Source: Methylolobus aquaticus (GTDB taxonomy: Bacteria; Pseudomonadota; Gammaproteobacteria; Methylococcales; Methylococcaceae). From it: a DNA stretch of 64,000 bases. The stretch spans positions 62,001 through 126,000 of the forward strand of contig SEYW01000007.1 of NCBI GenBank assembly GCA_004168015.1. The letters are read 5' to 3'. The first letter of the stretch is position 1; each line of letters starts with the position of its first letter. Below, piece after piece: positions 1 to 9,322 of the stretch. A model generated the notes under the pieces. That model was not told where the DNA came from. It worked only from the letters and a program-made list of their open reading frames with translations, and did not search any database. Made by a program: the position numbers and the translations under genes.

Positions 1-189
1 CCGGGATTCCGCACGACTCAGCAGTTCGACCTCCGCGTCACACTCACCGCCCGAGCCATCAAAAACCACGAGTTCCGCACCGACCCGCAAGCGCAGCACC
101 GTTTTCAGGTAGTGCGCCCGCTCTTCCGACAGCACAAGCGTCGCGCGCTCCTCTAGCGCAACGGGCAAGAACAGTCGCGGCACGCGCAT
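1..189 (-). CDS. rsmE: 16S rRNA (uracil-1498-N3)-methyltransferase RsmE, 5' part only
   Basis: This gene is cut by the left edge of the window. The 63 visible codons begin MRVPRLFLPV and contain an ERAHYLKTVLRLRVG stretch followed by a VVFDGSGGE segment, which fits the N-terminal PUA-like RNA-binding domain of RsmE. RsmE methylates U1498 of 16S rRNA. The SPOUT catalytic domain lies outside the window. The ATG at 189 sits 3 bases after the bioA stop, so the two genes are probably co-transcribed. The bioA-rsmE order is also known from Pseudomonas. Identification rests on the N-terminal pattern only. Confidence 0.8.
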   Translation of the reverse strand, partial: MRVPRLFLPVALEERATLVLSEERAHYLKTVLRLRVGAELVVFDGSGGECDAEVELLSRAESR

Positions 190-192
190 CGC

Positions 193-1548
193 TCAATCCG
201 CCGTGGCGGAGTCGATCGCAACGCGCGCCGCCTCGGTCATCCGCGCTATCTCCTCGGGCGTGATCACGTATGGCGGCATGAAATAGACCACCGGTCCCAG
301 GGGCCGCAGCAGGACCCCCTGCTCCAGTGCCGCCCGGTGAACCCGCAATCCGCGGCGTTCCTGCCACGGATAGGGCACCCGTCCGACCTTGTCTTGCACC
401 AGTTCGATCGCGGCAATCATGCCAGTCTGCCGGACCTCGGCGACATGCGGATGGTCCGCGAAGGGCTCGCACTGGCGGGCGATATGGCCGGCGAGCTCGC
501 GATTGCGCCCGATCACATCGGAGGCCTCGAACAACTCCAGCGTCGCCAGCGCCGCGGAGCAGGCCAGCGGATTGCCGGTGTAGCTGTGCGAATGCAGGAA
601 GGCCTTCAGCGTGACGTAATCATCATAGAACGCGCTGTAGACCGCCTCGCCCGTCAGCACGGCCGCCAGCGGCAGGTAACCCCCCGTCAGCCCCTTCGAC
701 AGGCACAGGAAATCGGGCGTGATGCCGGCCTGCTCACACGCGAACAGCGTGCCCGTGCGGCCGAAGCCGACGGCGATCTCGTCCGCGATCAGATGGACTC
801 CATAGCGATCGCAGGCTGCGCGCAGTCGCTCCAGATAGATCGGGTGATACATCCGCATGCCGCCGGCGCATTGCACCAACGGTTCGACGATCACGGCGCA
901 GATCGAGTCGGCGGACCCGGCCAGCAGGCGATCGAGCTCCTCGAAGCGGCGCTCGGAACACTCCGCCCAGGATTCGCCCGGCTCCCGCGAAAAGCAATCC
1001 GGGCTGGGGACGGTCAGCACATCCATCAGCAGCGGGCGGTAGGTTTCGCGGTACAGGGGGACGTCGCCCACCGCGAGCGCCCCCAGGGTTTCGCCGTGGT
1101 AGCTGTTCTCCAGCGTGACGAAACGGGTCTTGCGGTCGAAGCCGAGATTGCGCCAGTAGTGGAAGCTCATCTTCAGCGCAACTTCGACCGCTGCCGAACC
1201 GTTGTCGGCGTAGAAGCAGCGTGTCAGCCCGGGCGGCGCCAGCCGGGTCAGCCGCTCGGCCAGCACGATGCCCGGCTCGTGCGTGAAACCGGCAAAGATC
1301 ACATGCTCCAGTGTTGCGAGCTGATCGGCCACCGCCGCACCGATCGCCGGATGACAGTGCCCGAACAGGTTCACCCACCATGAACTGATCGCGTCGAGAT
1401 AGCGGCGCCCATGATGATCCTCGAGCCAGACACCTGAGCCACTGCGAATCGGAATTGGCGGCGTGGCCTCGTAATCCTTCATCTGCGAACACGGATGCCA
1501 GACCGTGCTCAGATCGCGTTCGACGAGACTCGCGGCGTTGAGGGGCAT
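193..1548 (-). CDS. bioA: adenosylmethionine-8-amino-7-oxononanoate aminotransferase (BioA)
   Basis: BioA is a PLP-dependent class III aminotransferase that makes 7,8-diaminopelargonate in biotin synthesis, with S-adenosylmethionine as amino donor. From the chosen ATG the protein has 451 residues, normal for the family. The N-terminal WHPCSQM segment is the typical BioA start region. DNGSAAVE is at about 115-122, SYHGET at 149-154, the ADE of the PLP pocket at 255-257 and the PLP lysine in SKGLTGG at about 285. The frame stays open upstream to 1842, but that extension runs into rlmI and has no BioA features, so the ATG at 1548 was preferred. An ATG at 1626 is an alternative. No other bio gene is in the window. 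The biotin product serves AccB, encoded nearby. Confidence 0.92.
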   Translation of the reverse strand: MPLNAASLVERDLSTVWHPCSQMKDYEATPPIPIRSGSGVWLEDHHGRRYLDAISSWWVNLFGHCHPAIGAAVADQLATLEHVIFAGFTHEPGIVLAERLTRLAPPGLTRCFYADNGSAAVEVALKMSFHYWRNLGFDRKTRFVTLENSYHGETLGALAVGDVPLYRETYRPLLMDVLTVPSPDCFSREPGESWAECSERRFEELDRLLAGSADSICAVIVEPLVQCAGGMRMYHPIYLERLRAACDRYGVHLIADEIAVGFGRTGTLFACEQAGITPDFLCLSKGLTGGYLPLAAVLTGEAVYSAFYDDYVTLKAFLHSHSYTGNPLACSAALATLELFEASDVIGRNRELAGHIARQCEPFADHPHVAEVRQTGMIAAIELVQDKVGRVPYPWQERRGLRVHRAALEQGVLLRPLGPVVYFMPPYVITPEEIARMTEAARVAIDSATAD

Positions 1549-1658
1549 GTTGCGATACCAGGGGGTTACGGCTAGCCGGTGGCGGAACAGGGGGTGGAAC
1601 CTGCCCGAACCAAATTCACGCGCCATCTTAAGGTCGGGATTCGTCCCGACAAAACGTC

Positions 1659-2858
1659 TCAGCCAGGCGCCGAGACGTGACAGAAGATCGTCTTGAGGTA
1701 ATCGGTCTCGGGAATCGCGGGATGGACGGGATGGTCTGGCCCCTGCCCGCCCTGCCAGAGAAACACGGCATGCCGATCCAGATGGCGGGTCAGGCCGCGC
1801 AGCATGTCGCTCAATGAGGCGCGCGACAAGTGATAAGAGCATGATGCCGAGACCAGCACCCCCCCCGAATTCAGGGCCTGCAGAGCGAGCTGGTTGAGCC
1901 GCCGGTAGGCTTCGGTGCCCGCCTTGAGGTCACGCTTGCGCTTGATCAGTGCCGGCGGGTCGAGCAGGATCAGATCGTAACGCCGGCGATCCTCCCGAGC
2001 ATGTCGCAGGAACTCGAACACGTCGGACTCGATGAAGCGCATCCGATCCTCGACGCTGTTCAACGCGGCATTGTCACGCGCCAGCGCCAGAGCAGGCCCG
2101 GAGCTGTCGACGCAATCCACGTGCTCGGCGCCGGACACCGCTGCCTGCACGCCCCAGGCACCGCTGTAGGAGAACAGATCGAGCACGCGCTGGCACTTGG
2201 CCAGCTTGGCGGCCATCGCCCGATTGGCACGATGATCGAAAAACCACCCGGTCTTCTGCCCGTTGACCGGATCGATCCAGAACGCGACATCGTTCTCGCG
2301 GATCTGGGTCGGACCGTCGACCACTCCCTTGACGACGCGAACATAGCTGTCCAGCCCCTCGAGCGTCCGCAGGCTGGACACGTTCTTCAGCACGATGACC
2401 CGTGGCATCAGCAGTTTTTGCAGGATATCGACGATCGTATCGAGAAAGCGCTCGGCACCGGCCGTGCTCGTCTGCACGACCAGCACATCCCCAAAACGAT
2501 CGATGACAACGCCGGGCAGGCCGTCGCTCTCGCCATAGCACAGGCGATAGAACGGCCGATCGAACAGCAGTTCACGCAGGTGCAAGGCCCGGGTCAGACG
2601 CCGGGTCAGGAACGTGTCGTCAATGACCGCTCTGGCATCGCGGGTCAGCACACGCGCGCAGATCAGGGACTCGGGATTGATATAGGCGACGCCGAGCGGA
2701 GCCTCGCGATGGTCCTCGATACGGACCAGATCGCCTGGCGCGAAGTCGCGCAGCGGCGTTCGTTCGACGTCAACTTCATTGCTGAACACCCACAGGTGTC
2801 CGGCGCGCAGGCGCCGTTCTTCGTTACGCCGCAACCGCAGGGACGGTAGGCTGCCCAT
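1659..2858 (-). CDS. rlmI: 23S rRNA (cytosine-C5)-methyltransferase of the RlmI family
   Basis: This 399-residue protein has the RlmI layout: an N-terminal PUA-type RNA-binding domain (about 5-75), a linker, and a Rossmann-fold SAM-dependent methyltransferase domain with DLFSYSGAWGVQAA (motif I), LLDPPALIK (motif IV) and SCSYH, whose cysteine is the likely catalytic residue. RlmI makes m5C1962 in E. coli 23S rRNA. The ATG at 2858 lies 8 bases after a GAGAGG ribosome-binding site. A GTG at 2861 is an in-frame alternative. The gene follows prmA by only a few bases, so the two modification enzymes probably share a transcript. The exact target base cannot be read from sequence. Confidence 0.88.
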   Translation of the reverse strand: MGSLPSLRLRRNEERRLRAGHLWVFSNEVDVERTPLRDFAPGDLVRIEDHREAPLGVAYINPESLICARVLTRDARAVIDDTFLTRRLTRALHLRELLFDRPFYRLCYGESDGLPGVVIDRFGDVLVVQTSTAGAERFLDTIVDILQKLLMPRVIVLKNVSSLRTLEGLDSYVRVVKGVVDGPTQIRENDVAFWIDPVNGQKTGWFFDHRANRAMAAKLAKCQRVLDLFSYSGAWGVQAAVSGAEHVDCVDSSGPALALARDNAALNSVEDRMRFIESDVFEFLRHAREDRRRYDLILLDPPALIKRKRDLKAGTEAYRRLNQLALQALNSGGVLVSASCSYHLSRASLSDMLRGLTRHLDRHAVFLWQGGQGPDHPVHPAIPETDYLKTIFCHVSAPG

Positions 2859-2862
2859 CACG

Positions 2863-3741
2863 TCAACCTCTCTTTCGGCCCACGAGACGCACCCAGCCCT
2901 CGCGCTCCGCTACCGGGGCAAACTCGAAGCCCGCCGCGTAGGCGCGCGCGACATCGGCACCCTGGTCGGCAAGAATTCCGGACAACACGAGCCAACCGCC
3001 GGCACGCACGCGCCGCGACAATTCGCCGGCGAGGTCGATCAGGGGATTGGCGAGGATGTTCGCCATCACGATGTCAGCCGTGACGTCACGACCGAATTGG
3101 TCGGGCACGGCGCAGCGGACCCGCTGGGCGACACCGTTCTTGGCGGCATTGTCCTCGGTGGCGAGCAGGGCCTGGGGGTCGATGTCGACGGCATGGGCCT
3201 CGGTAGCCCCAAGCACCAGTGCTGCCACGGCCAAGATGCCCGATCCACAGCCGTAGTCGATCACAGTGCGGCCGGACAGATTCTGTCCATCCAGCCATTC
3301 GAGACACAGTGCCGTCGTCGGATGAGAGCCGGTGCCGAAGGCCAGGCCGGGATCCAGCGTCACGACGACTGCACCCGGTTCATCGACGGCAAATCCGGTC
3401 GGAGAGACCCAGAGCCGCTCGCCAAAGCGGACGGGGCGAAAATGTTCCAGCCATTCGCGTTCCCAGACCCGGTCTTCCAGCGACTCAACGTCACAGGCTG
3501 CAACCGCCTGTCCGAAACGACCCATCAGGTTGCGGCGCACCGAATCCAGGTCCGCCTCTTCCGAGAACAGCCCGATCACTCGGGTTCGGGCCCAGATCGG
3601 TGTCTCCCCGGGCTTCGGCTCGAACAGCGGCACATCGCCAGCATCCTGAAGGCTGACCGACAAGGCGCCGTCGTCCGACAGCGCATCGGCGATTGCCTCG
3701 GCGACGTGCTCGTCCGCTTCCACTGCGAGCTGGCGCCACAT
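2863..3741 (-). CDS. prmA: ribosomal protein L11 methyltransferase PrmA
   Basis: PrmA trimethylates several amino groups of ribosomal protein L11. The 292-residue length and N-terminal MWRQLAVEA match the family. The C-terminal half carries the SAM motif VIDYGCGSGILAVAA and the NILANPL motif that positions the substrate amine. The ATG at 3741 lies 3 bases after the accC stop, and the accB-accC-prmA order is common in gammaproteobacteria, so co-transcription is likely. Confidence 0.95.
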   Translation of the reverse strand: MWRQLAVEADEHVAEAIADALSDDGALSVSLQDAGDVPLFEPKPGETPIWARTRVIGLFSEEADLDSVRRNLMGRFGQAVAACDVESLEDRVWEREWLEHFRPVRFGERLWVSPTGFAVDEPGAVVVTLDPGLAFGTGSHPTTALCLEWLDGQNLSGRTVIDYGCGSGILAVAALVLGATEAHAVDIDPQALLATEDNAAKNGVAQRVRCAVPDQFGRDVTADIVMANILANPLIDLAGELSRRVRAGGWLVLSGILADQGADVARAYAAGFEFAPVAEREGWVRLVGRKRG

Positions 3742-3744
3742 GGC

Positions 3745-5091
3745 TCAGGGCTTCAGGCCGAGTTTCTGTTCCAAATAGTGGATGTTCTGGCCACCGGCCT
3801 CGAAGGCTTTGTCGTTGACGATGTCGAGCAAGAGGGGAATGTTGCACTTGATGCCACCGACGACCATCTCGTGCAGCGCGGTCCGCATGCGCGCGATCGC
3901 GCCGAGACGCGTCTCGCCATGAGCGATCAGTTTACCGATCATCGAATCGTAATAGGGCGGCACGCGGTAACCGTTGTAGATATGGGTCTCGACCCGGATG
4001 CCCGGCCCGCCGGGCATGTGGAACTGTTCGATCAGCCCGGGCGACGGCATGAAGGTGACCGGATCCTCGGCGTTGATCCGGCATTCGATTGCATGCCCGC
4101 GCATGACGATGTCTTCCTGGCGCAACGAGAGCGGCTCGCCGGCGGCAATCCGCAACTGTTCCTTGACGATGTCGAAGCCCGTCACCATCTCGGTCACCGG
4201 ATGTTCGACCTGCACCCGGGTGTTCATCTCGATGAAATAGAATTCACCATCCTGAAACAGGAATTCGAAGGTCCCCGCACCCAGATAGCCGATTTCGCGA
4301 CAGGCGCGGACGCAGCGTTCGCCCATCTCATGCCGTTGAGTCTCGGTGATGCCCGGCGCCGGCGCCTCTTCTATGACCTTCTGATGTCGCCGCTGCGTAG
4401 AGCAATCCCGCTCACCGAGATGGATCACGTTGCCGTGCGTGTCGGCAATCACCTGGAACTCGATATGGCGAGGATTCTCGAGAAACTTCTCGATGTACAC
4501 GCTGTCATTGCCGAAGGCGGAGGCGGCTTCACTGCGCGTCAGCGTGATGGCGCTGTGCAGATTGGCTTCGCTGTGGACGACCCGCATGCCGCGGCCACCC
4601 CCGCCCCCGGCGGCCTTGATGATGATCGGAAAGCCGACGCGGCGCGCGATCTTCAGCGACGCATCGTAGTCCTCCGTCAAGGGGCCGTCCGAACCGGGCA
4701 GGCAGGGAATGCCGGCCTTCTTCATCGTCTCGATGGCCGACACCTTGTCGCCCATCAAGCGGATGGTCTCGGGACGTGGACCGATGAAGATGAAACCGCT
4801 CTGATTGACCTTTTCCGCGAAGTCCGCGTTCTCGGACAAGAACCCGTAGCCGGGGTGGATCGCCACGGCATCGGTCACTTCGGCCGCGCTGATGATCGCC
4901 GGGATGTTCAGATAGCTGTCGCGAGACGCTGCGGGTCCGATACAGACCGACTCGTCCGACAGACGCACGTGTTTAAGGTCGCGGTCGGCCTCGGAATGGA
5001 CGGCAACGGCCTTGATGCCGAGTTCCCGACAGGCGCGAAGGATACGAAGAGCGATCTCGCCGCGGTTGGCGATGACGATTTTACCGAGCAT
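3745..5091 (-). CDS. accC: acetyl-CoA carboxylase, biotin carboxylase subunit (AccC)
   Basis: AccC is an ATP-grasp enzyme that carboxylates the biotin carried by AccB, the first committed step of fatty acid synthesis. The 448 residues match the usual length. Visible landmarks are the N-terminal [14 protein letters not shown], the glycine-rich ATP loop [10 protein letters not shown], the [12 protein letters not shown] segment and the active-site [13 protein letters not shown]. It lies 42 bases downstream of accB in the same direction, forming the classic accBC pair. Confidence 0.97.
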   Translation of the reverse strand: MLGKIVIANRGEIALRILRACRELGIKAVAVHSEADRDLKHVRLSDESVCIGPAASRDSYLNIPAIISAAEVTDAVAIHPGYGFLSENADFAEKVNQSGFIFIGPRPETIRLMGDKVSAIETMKKAGIPCLPGSDGPLTEDYDASLKIARRVGFPIIIKAAGGGGGRGMRVVHSEANLHSAITLTRSEAASAFGNDSVYIEKFLENPRHIEFQVIADTHGNVIHLGERDCSTQRRHQKVIEEAPAPGITETQRHEMGERCVRACREIGYLGAGTFEFLFQDGEFYFIEMNTRVQVEHPVTEMVTGFDIVKEQLRIAAGEPLSLRQEDIVMRGHAIECRINAEDPVTFMPSPGLIEQFHMPGGPGIRVETHIYNGYRVPPYYDSMIGKLIAHGETRLGAIARMRTALHEMVVGGIKCNIPLLLDIVNDKAFEAGGQNIHYLEQKLGLKP

Positions 5092-5133
5092 GGGGAATTA
5101 ACCTGGCTGAACGGACGAGGCGGCGCGAGTCGG

Positions 5134-5583
5134 CTAGTCGATCGCGAACAGCGGCTGGTTGTACTCCACGGGCTGCCCGTTCTCGACGAAGACCTTCGCG
5201 ACCACCCCGGCCCGGTCCGCCTCGATCTGATTCAGAATCTTCATCGCCTCGATGATGCACAGCGTGTCGCCCAGAGCAACGGTCTGCCCCACTTCGACGA
5301 ACGCCTTTGCACCGGGGGTTGGTGCCCGGTAAAAGGTTCCGACCATCGGTGAGCGGACGACATGCGCGAACTCCGGCTCCGCCTCGGCCGCAACAGTCTC
5401 GGGCGGCAGGCTTGCAGTCGGCGCATAGGCCGCGGCTGCAGGCGACGGTGGCGCGGCAACGACCGGTGGCGGCGCCGTGTAGCGCGTGATGCGGATCGAT
5501 TCCTCCCCTTCGCGGATCTCGATCTCCGCGATCTTGGACTCCTCGATCATCTCGATCAGCTTTTTTACTTTTCGGATGTCCAT
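5134..5583 (-). CDS. accB: acetyl-CoA carboxylase biotin carboxyl carrier protein (AccB)
   Basis: This 149-residue protein carries biotin for acetyl-CoA carboxylase. An N-terminal helical region is followed by an alanine/proline-rich linker (about 36-70) and the biotinyl domain with [12 protein letters not shown], where the lysine receives biotin. Most homologues read AMKMMN, so the I-L pair is a mild variant that keeps the essential Met-Lys. The final segment [11 protein letters not shown] is typical. The gene lies between aroQ (7 bases upstream) and accC, a standard gammaproteobacterial order. Confidence 0.96.
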   Translation of the reverse strand: MDIRKVKKLIEMIEESKIAEIEIREGEESIRITRYTAPPPVVAAPPSPAAAAYAPTASLPPETVAAEAEPEFAHVVRSPMVGTFYRAPTPGAKAFVEVGQTVALGDTLCIIEAMKILNQIEADRAGVVAKVFVENGQPVEYNQPLFAID

Positions 5584-5590
5584 TTTTCTC

Positions 5591-6037
5591 TCAGGAACTC
5601 TTGGAAATCTCGCGTGCCGCCGCGGCCAGCGCGAACTCGTAGCCCTGCGCTCCGAACCCGGTGATCACGCCACGCGCGATGTCGGAAAGATACGAGTGGC
5701 GCCGGAACGCCTCGCGCGCATGGACATTGGACAGGTGAACTTCGATGAAGGGCAGTCGCGTACCCAACAGCGCATCGCGCAACGCGACGCTGGTGTGGGT
5801 AAAGGCTCCGGGGTTGATGACGATAAAGTCCGTCGCGTCTCTGAAGGCCGCGTGTATACGTTCGATCAACTCATGCTCGGCATTCGTCTGAAAGAACGCC
5901 ACCGCCAGTCCATACTCACGGGCCACCTGGCACAACCGACGTTCGATGTCCTCGAGCGTGTCGCTGCCGTAGATCTCGGGTTCCCGCTGGCCGAGAAGGT
6001 TCAGGTTGGGACCGTTCAGGAACAGCACGCTCGGCAT
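5591..6037 (-). CDS. aroQ: type II 3-dehydroquinate dehydratase (AroQ)
   Basis: AroQ performs the third step of the shikimate pathway, converting 3-dehydroquinate to 3-dehydroshikimate. The 148-residue protein shows the type II signature: [19 protein letters not shown] at the N-terminus with the catalytic tyrosine, [32 protein letters not shown], and [17 protein letters not shown] with the catalytic histidine region. The frame is open upstream to 6097, but the family begins at [10 protein letters not shown], so the ATG at 6037 was chosen. It is the first gene of the aroQ-accB-accC-prmA-rlmI run. Confidence 0.96.
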   Translation of the reverse strand: MPSVLFLNGPNLNLLGQREPEIYGSDTLEDIERRLCQVAREYGLAVAFFQTNAEHELIERIHAAFRDATDFIVINPGAFTHTSVALRDALLGTRLPFIEVHLSNVHAREAFRRHSYLSDIARGVITGFGAQGYEFALAAAAREISKSS

Positions 6038-6086
6038 TGCAGTTATAGTAATTCTTGTCGCGCAGTTGAGCTTCGAAGCGGCGCAA

Positions 6087-6115
6087 ATTTTGCCCAAAAA
6101 GACGAGAACTGTCCA
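6087..6115 (-). promoter_or_regulatory. candidate sigma-70 promoter for aroQ-accBC
   Basis: On the minus strand a TGGACA box (6110-6115) is followed after 17 bases by CAAAAT (6087-6092), about 50 bases before the aroQ ATG. Both boxes deviate from consensus. The only support is position and spacing in the single gap upstream of this operon. Confidence 0.3.
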
Positions 6116-6164
6116 GAAAATGCGCGATCTTCACTCGCAGCAGTCATTTTCGGTCACAACGGAC

Positions 6165-6701
6165 TCAGTTCCGACCGAGCAGACGCCCGAACAATTCGGT
6201 CAGTTCGCTACGCGTGTAAGGCCCGGCCTTGGTTTGCACGACGCGCCCCGCGCCATCGAAGATCACGGTGAATGGCAACACCTGCAGCGTGTTCCCCAAG
6301 GTTTCGGCCCATTCCGTGCCACCGGCTTCGCCGATCAGGATCGGATACCCGACCGGCTTGTGTTGCAGATAAGCCCGCACGGCATCGCCGTCTTCGAGAG
6401 CGACGCCGAGAAACTGGATGCCCCGTGATCCGAACTCCTGCTGAAGCCGATCGAACTCGGGCATTTCCTCCTTGCACGGCGGACACCAGGTTGCCCAGAA
6501 GTTCACGATGAGTATCTTGCCGGACCACTCGGAAAGACTTCGCATTTTTCCCGTCACATCGGGAAACGCGATGTCGGACAGTGTCCCGGCGGCCGCGGGC
6601 GCCGGCACCGTGAGCGTGCCCTGAGAGACGTAACGGAACCCCCAGAGACCGGCACCGAAGGCGGCACCGGCAAAAAGGATCAGGAGCAGCTTAGCGCGCA
6701 T
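6165..6701 (-). CDS. TlpA-like membrane-anchored thioredoxin
   Basis: This 178-residue protein starts with an uncleaved or cleavable signal anchor (MRAKLLLILFAGAAFGAG) and continues into a thioredoxin fold with VNFWATWCPPCKEEMPEF; the WCPPC active site is typical of TlpA/ResA periplasmic reductases. A cis-proline region, QVLPFTVIFDG, follows. The ATG at 6701 lies inside the dsbD 3' end (11-base overlap), so translation is probably coupled. DsbD passes electrons from cytoplasmic thioredoxin to such proteins, which makes it the likely reductant. The substrate is unknown; the c-type cytochrome pathway is one option, although a CcmG is encoded elsewhere in the window. Confidence 0.85.
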   Translation of the reverse strand: MRAKLLLILFAGAAFGAGLWGFRYVSQGTLTVPAPAAAGTLSDIAFPDVTGKMRSLSEWSGKILIVNFWATWCPPCKEEMPEFDRLQQEFGSRGIQFLGVALEDGDAVRAYLQHKPVGYPILIGEAGGTEWAETLGNTLQVLPFTVIFDGAGRVVQTKAGPYTRSELTELFGRLLGRN

Positions 6702-8949
6702 CGGTGAACGCCTCTCGCACATGCTTCAGGAACTCTTCGGGCCCAAGGTAGCCGATGATTCGGCGGGTGGCATGCTCCCGTCCGTCCGGCCCAAAAAATA
6801 GTGTTGCCGGAGGCCCTACCAGGCCGAACCGCTGCAGCAGCGCCTGGTCTGCCGGACCGTTCGCAGTCACATCTGCCTGGAGCGGCAGCAGTCCGGCCAG
6901 GACCTCCGCGACGCGCGCATCCGCAAACGTGTTGCGCTCCATCTCCTGGCAGGAAATGCACCAGTCGGCGTAGTAGTCGAGCATCACCCATTGCCCGCGC
7001 GCACGGGCTTCTGCGAGGCGCGCATCGAGGTCGGCACCATCCCGCACTCGAACGAATGACACACGGGCCGCCGACTCCTGCCGTGCCGACTGCGCCAACA
7101 GGCCGCGCAGGGGTTGCAGTGGATCGTGATTGTCCGCGGCGACACCCAGCAACATCAACACGCCGTAGACCAGCATCACGACGCCAACCCCTTTCCAGAG
7201 CCGGTGCCAGCCTGACACGGCGGCCGGCAGCGGGTCGAGCGCGCGAAGGTAGATTGCGGGAATGATCAGCAGCATGCTCCACAGGGTCATGGCCGCCGGC
7301 GCTGGAATCACTCGCTCCAGCAGCCAGACCGCGACCGCAAGCAGACCGACGCCGAATACCGCCTTGACGCCGTTCATCCAGACACCGGCTCTTGGCAACA
7401 GCGTGCCGGCTGAGGCCCCGAGCAACAGCAGCGGAACCCCCATCCCGATACCGAGAGAAAACAGCGCCGCGCCGCCCATCCAAGCATCCCCGGTCTGACC
7501 GATGTAGATCAGGGCGCCGGCCAGCGGAGCCGCAACGCAAGGCCCCACGACGAGCGCCGACAGCGCGCCCATGATGGCCGCCCCCAGAAGCGTTCCATGT
7601 TTCTGCCGGGAACTGAGGGCCGCAATGCGGGACTGCAGGGCAACGGGGAGGTGTAAGGTGAAGAATCCGAACATCGAACAGGCCAGCAGCACGAATAGCG
7701 CGCTGAACGCGACGATGACCCAGGGCGCCTGGAAGGCCGCCTGGAGATTGCTTCCGAAGAGCCCTGCGAGCACGCCGAAGACGGTGTAGGCCGCCGCTGA
7801 CGCCAGCACATAGGCAAGGGATAGCGCGAAGGCGCGACCGGTCGTGATGGTGGCGCCATGCCCAACGATGATGCCCGACAGAATCGGGATCATCGGGAAG
7901 ATGCAGGGCGTAAAGGCGAGCAACAATCCAAAACCGAGGAACGACAGCATGGTCGCACCCAGTGAGCGGTCCTTGAGCGCCTGTGCGATCCGATCGTGCT
8001 CCGCGACGGCGGGTTCCCTGGCAGCCGGGATGGACTCTCCCGTCGTGGGCAACGCGGCACCGGCCTGAAGTGCCGTCCGCTCCGGAAGGTCCAGGTCCAG
8101 CGTCTTTTCCATCGGCGGATAGCAGACCCCTCGATCCGCGCAGCCTTGAAAGGCGACCTGCAGTCGTACCCGCACGCCTTGCGCGTCCGCGCGAACCAGG
8201 GGCAGATCGAAACCAACATCCTGATGAAAAACCTCGACGTCGCCGAATTCGTCATCGTGCTTGGGTTCACCGCGAGGCACTCGATACTCGCCGAGGTGTA
8301 CGGCGGGCGGGGCAACGACCGTTACCTTGAATTTCTCCCGATAGAGGTAGTAGCCGTCAGCGATGCGCCACGACAGGTGCACAATGTCCGGCCCAGTGAC
8401 ATCGGCCAACACGCGGAATGCCTCGTCCGCAGGCAGCAACTCAGCCGGTCCGGACTTCAGCCCCAGCGCTCGAAACGCATCGGTCAGTCGACTCGTCACC
8501 GATGCCCCCTCCCCGGGAAGCGACGTGGGCGCGTCGGCCATTGCCAACTCGACGCTCCGGCGCTGTGGCGGATAGCAGATGCCGGCGTCGGCGCAGCCCT
8601 GAAAACGGATCTCCAGACGCAGGGGACCCGCAAAAGGGCCGGATGGCGCAACCGGCACGCGGACATCGAACTGCCCGCGATAGGTCTCGATCAGGCCGAA
8701 AAACTCATCCTGCTTCTGCTTGGCGGGCGGCAGAATCGGTGGGCCGAGCACCACGCCGTCAGACTGTGAGGTGAACTTGAACTTGTCGCGATAGAGATAG
8801 TAGCCATCGGCCACGATCCAGGACACGCGAGCTTCCCCGGCCGCATCGTAGACGGCGCTCAGCTTGAACGCCTCGTCGACCGGCAATACCGCGGAGATCC
8901 CGAAACCCGGAACACACGTGGCCAGCAAGAACAGCAACCGGAGGATCAC
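6691..8949 (-). CDS. dsbD: thiol:disulfide interchange protein DsbD with two N-terminal alpha domains
   Basis: DsbD moves electrons across the inner membrane from thioredoxin to periplasmic thiol proteins. From the GTG start the protein has 752 residues, about 150-190 more than usual, because the periplasmic alpha domain is present twice. Domain 1 (about 20-140) and domain 2 (about 170-290) share DGYYLYR and both keep the redox pair in FQGCAD-x-G-x-CYPP (C119/C125 and C270/C276). The membrane domain follows with FTPCIFPMIP (C349) and VGPCVAAPLAG (C471). The C-terminal thioredoxin domain has ADWCISC (C664/C667). The GTG at 8949 overlaps the cutA stop by 4 bases. The cutA-dsbD-tlpA genes form one coupled unit. 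The duplicated alpha domain is the unusual part. Confidence 0.94.
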   Translation of the reverse strand: MILRLLFLLATCVPGFGISAVLPVDEAFKLSAVYDAAGEARVSWIVADGYYLYRDKFKFTSQSDGVVLGPPILPPAKQKQDEFFGLIETYRGQFDVRVPVAPSGPFAGPLRLEIRFQGCADAGICYPPQRRSVELAMADAPTSLPGEGASVTSRLTDAFRALGLKSGPAELLPADEAFRVLADVTGPDIVHLSWRIADGYYLYREKFKVTVVAPPAVHLGEYRVPRGEPKHDDEFGDVEVFHQDVGFDLPLVRADAQGVRVRLQVAFQGCADRGVCYPPMEKTLDLDLPERTALQAGAALPTTGESIPAAREPAVAEHDRIAQALKDRSLGATMLSFLGFGLLLAFTPCIFPMIPILSGIIVGHGATITTGRAFALSLAYVLASAAAYTVFGVLAGLFGSNLQAAFQAPWVIVAFSALFVLLACSMFGFFTLHLPVALQSRIAALSSRQKHGTLLGAAIMGALSALVVGPCVAAPLAGALIYIGQTGDAWMGGAALFSLGIGMGVPLLLLGASAGTLLPRAGVWMNGVKAVFGVGLLAVAVWLLERVIPAPAAMTLWSMLLIIPAIYLRALDPLPAAVSGWHRLWKGVGVVMLVYGVLMLLGVAADNHDPLQPLRGLLAQSARQESAARVSFVRVRDGADLDARLAEARARGQWVMLDYYADWCISCQEMERNTFADARVAEVLAGLLPLQADVTANGPADQALLQRFGLVGPPATLFFGPDGREHATRRIIGYLGPEEFLKHVREAFTDAR

Positions 8950-9281
8950 GTCGGAACACCCGGTGCGACTGACGCATCGACCCAGGACAGGTAGGCGGCA
9001 AGCCCGTCCTCGATCGGCACAGCGACGATTTCGGGCACCTCGTAGGGATGCTTCGCAACGAGATAATCCCGCAATGCGCTGAAACAGTCGGTGCGGGTCT
9101 TTATCAACAGGAGACTCTCGCGGGTCCGCTCGAGGCGACCCTCCCAGCGATAAATCGAGGTCATTCCGGGTAAAATGTTTACGCACGCCGCCAGATTATG
9201 GCCAATCAGGCCCTCGGCCAGGGTCTTCGCCGTCTCGTCATCCGGGCAACTGGCCAGGACGATGCAGAAATCGCTGCTCAC
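8946..9281 (-). CDS. cutA: divalent cation tolerance protein CutA
   Basis: CutA is a small trimeric protein linked to copper tolerance; its exact activity is still debated. The 111-residue protein has the family core: a C-I-V-L-A-S-C strand, ACVNILPGMTSIYRWEG, LLIKTRTD and HPYEVPEIVAVPIEDG. The GTG at 9281 is preceded by an AGGGGAG ribosome-binding site at good distance. A TTG at 9308 would add nine residues without family support. Gammaproteobacteria often have cutA next to dsbD, as here, with a GTGA overlap. Confidence 0.93.
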   Translation of the reverse strand: MSSDFCIVLASCPDDETAKTLAEGLIGHNLAACVNILPGMTSIYRWEGRLERTRESLLLIKTRTDCFSALRDYLVAKHPYEVPEIVAVPIEDGLAAYLSWVDASVAPGVPT

Positions 9282-9322
9282 AGCCCACTCCCCTGCCACG
9301 ATCGCCAATGAGGCTTCACGCC

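Noticed and set aside
1549-1842. Upstream extension of the bioA frame
   Set aside because: The extra 98 codons overlap rlmI, are arginine-rich and match nothing in BioA.
2779-5352. Plus-strand open frame of 857 codons
   Set aside because: It is antisense to prmA, accC and part of accB, whose motifs are clear. Its translation is low-complexity and has no family pattern. Long antisense frames are common in GC-rich DNA.
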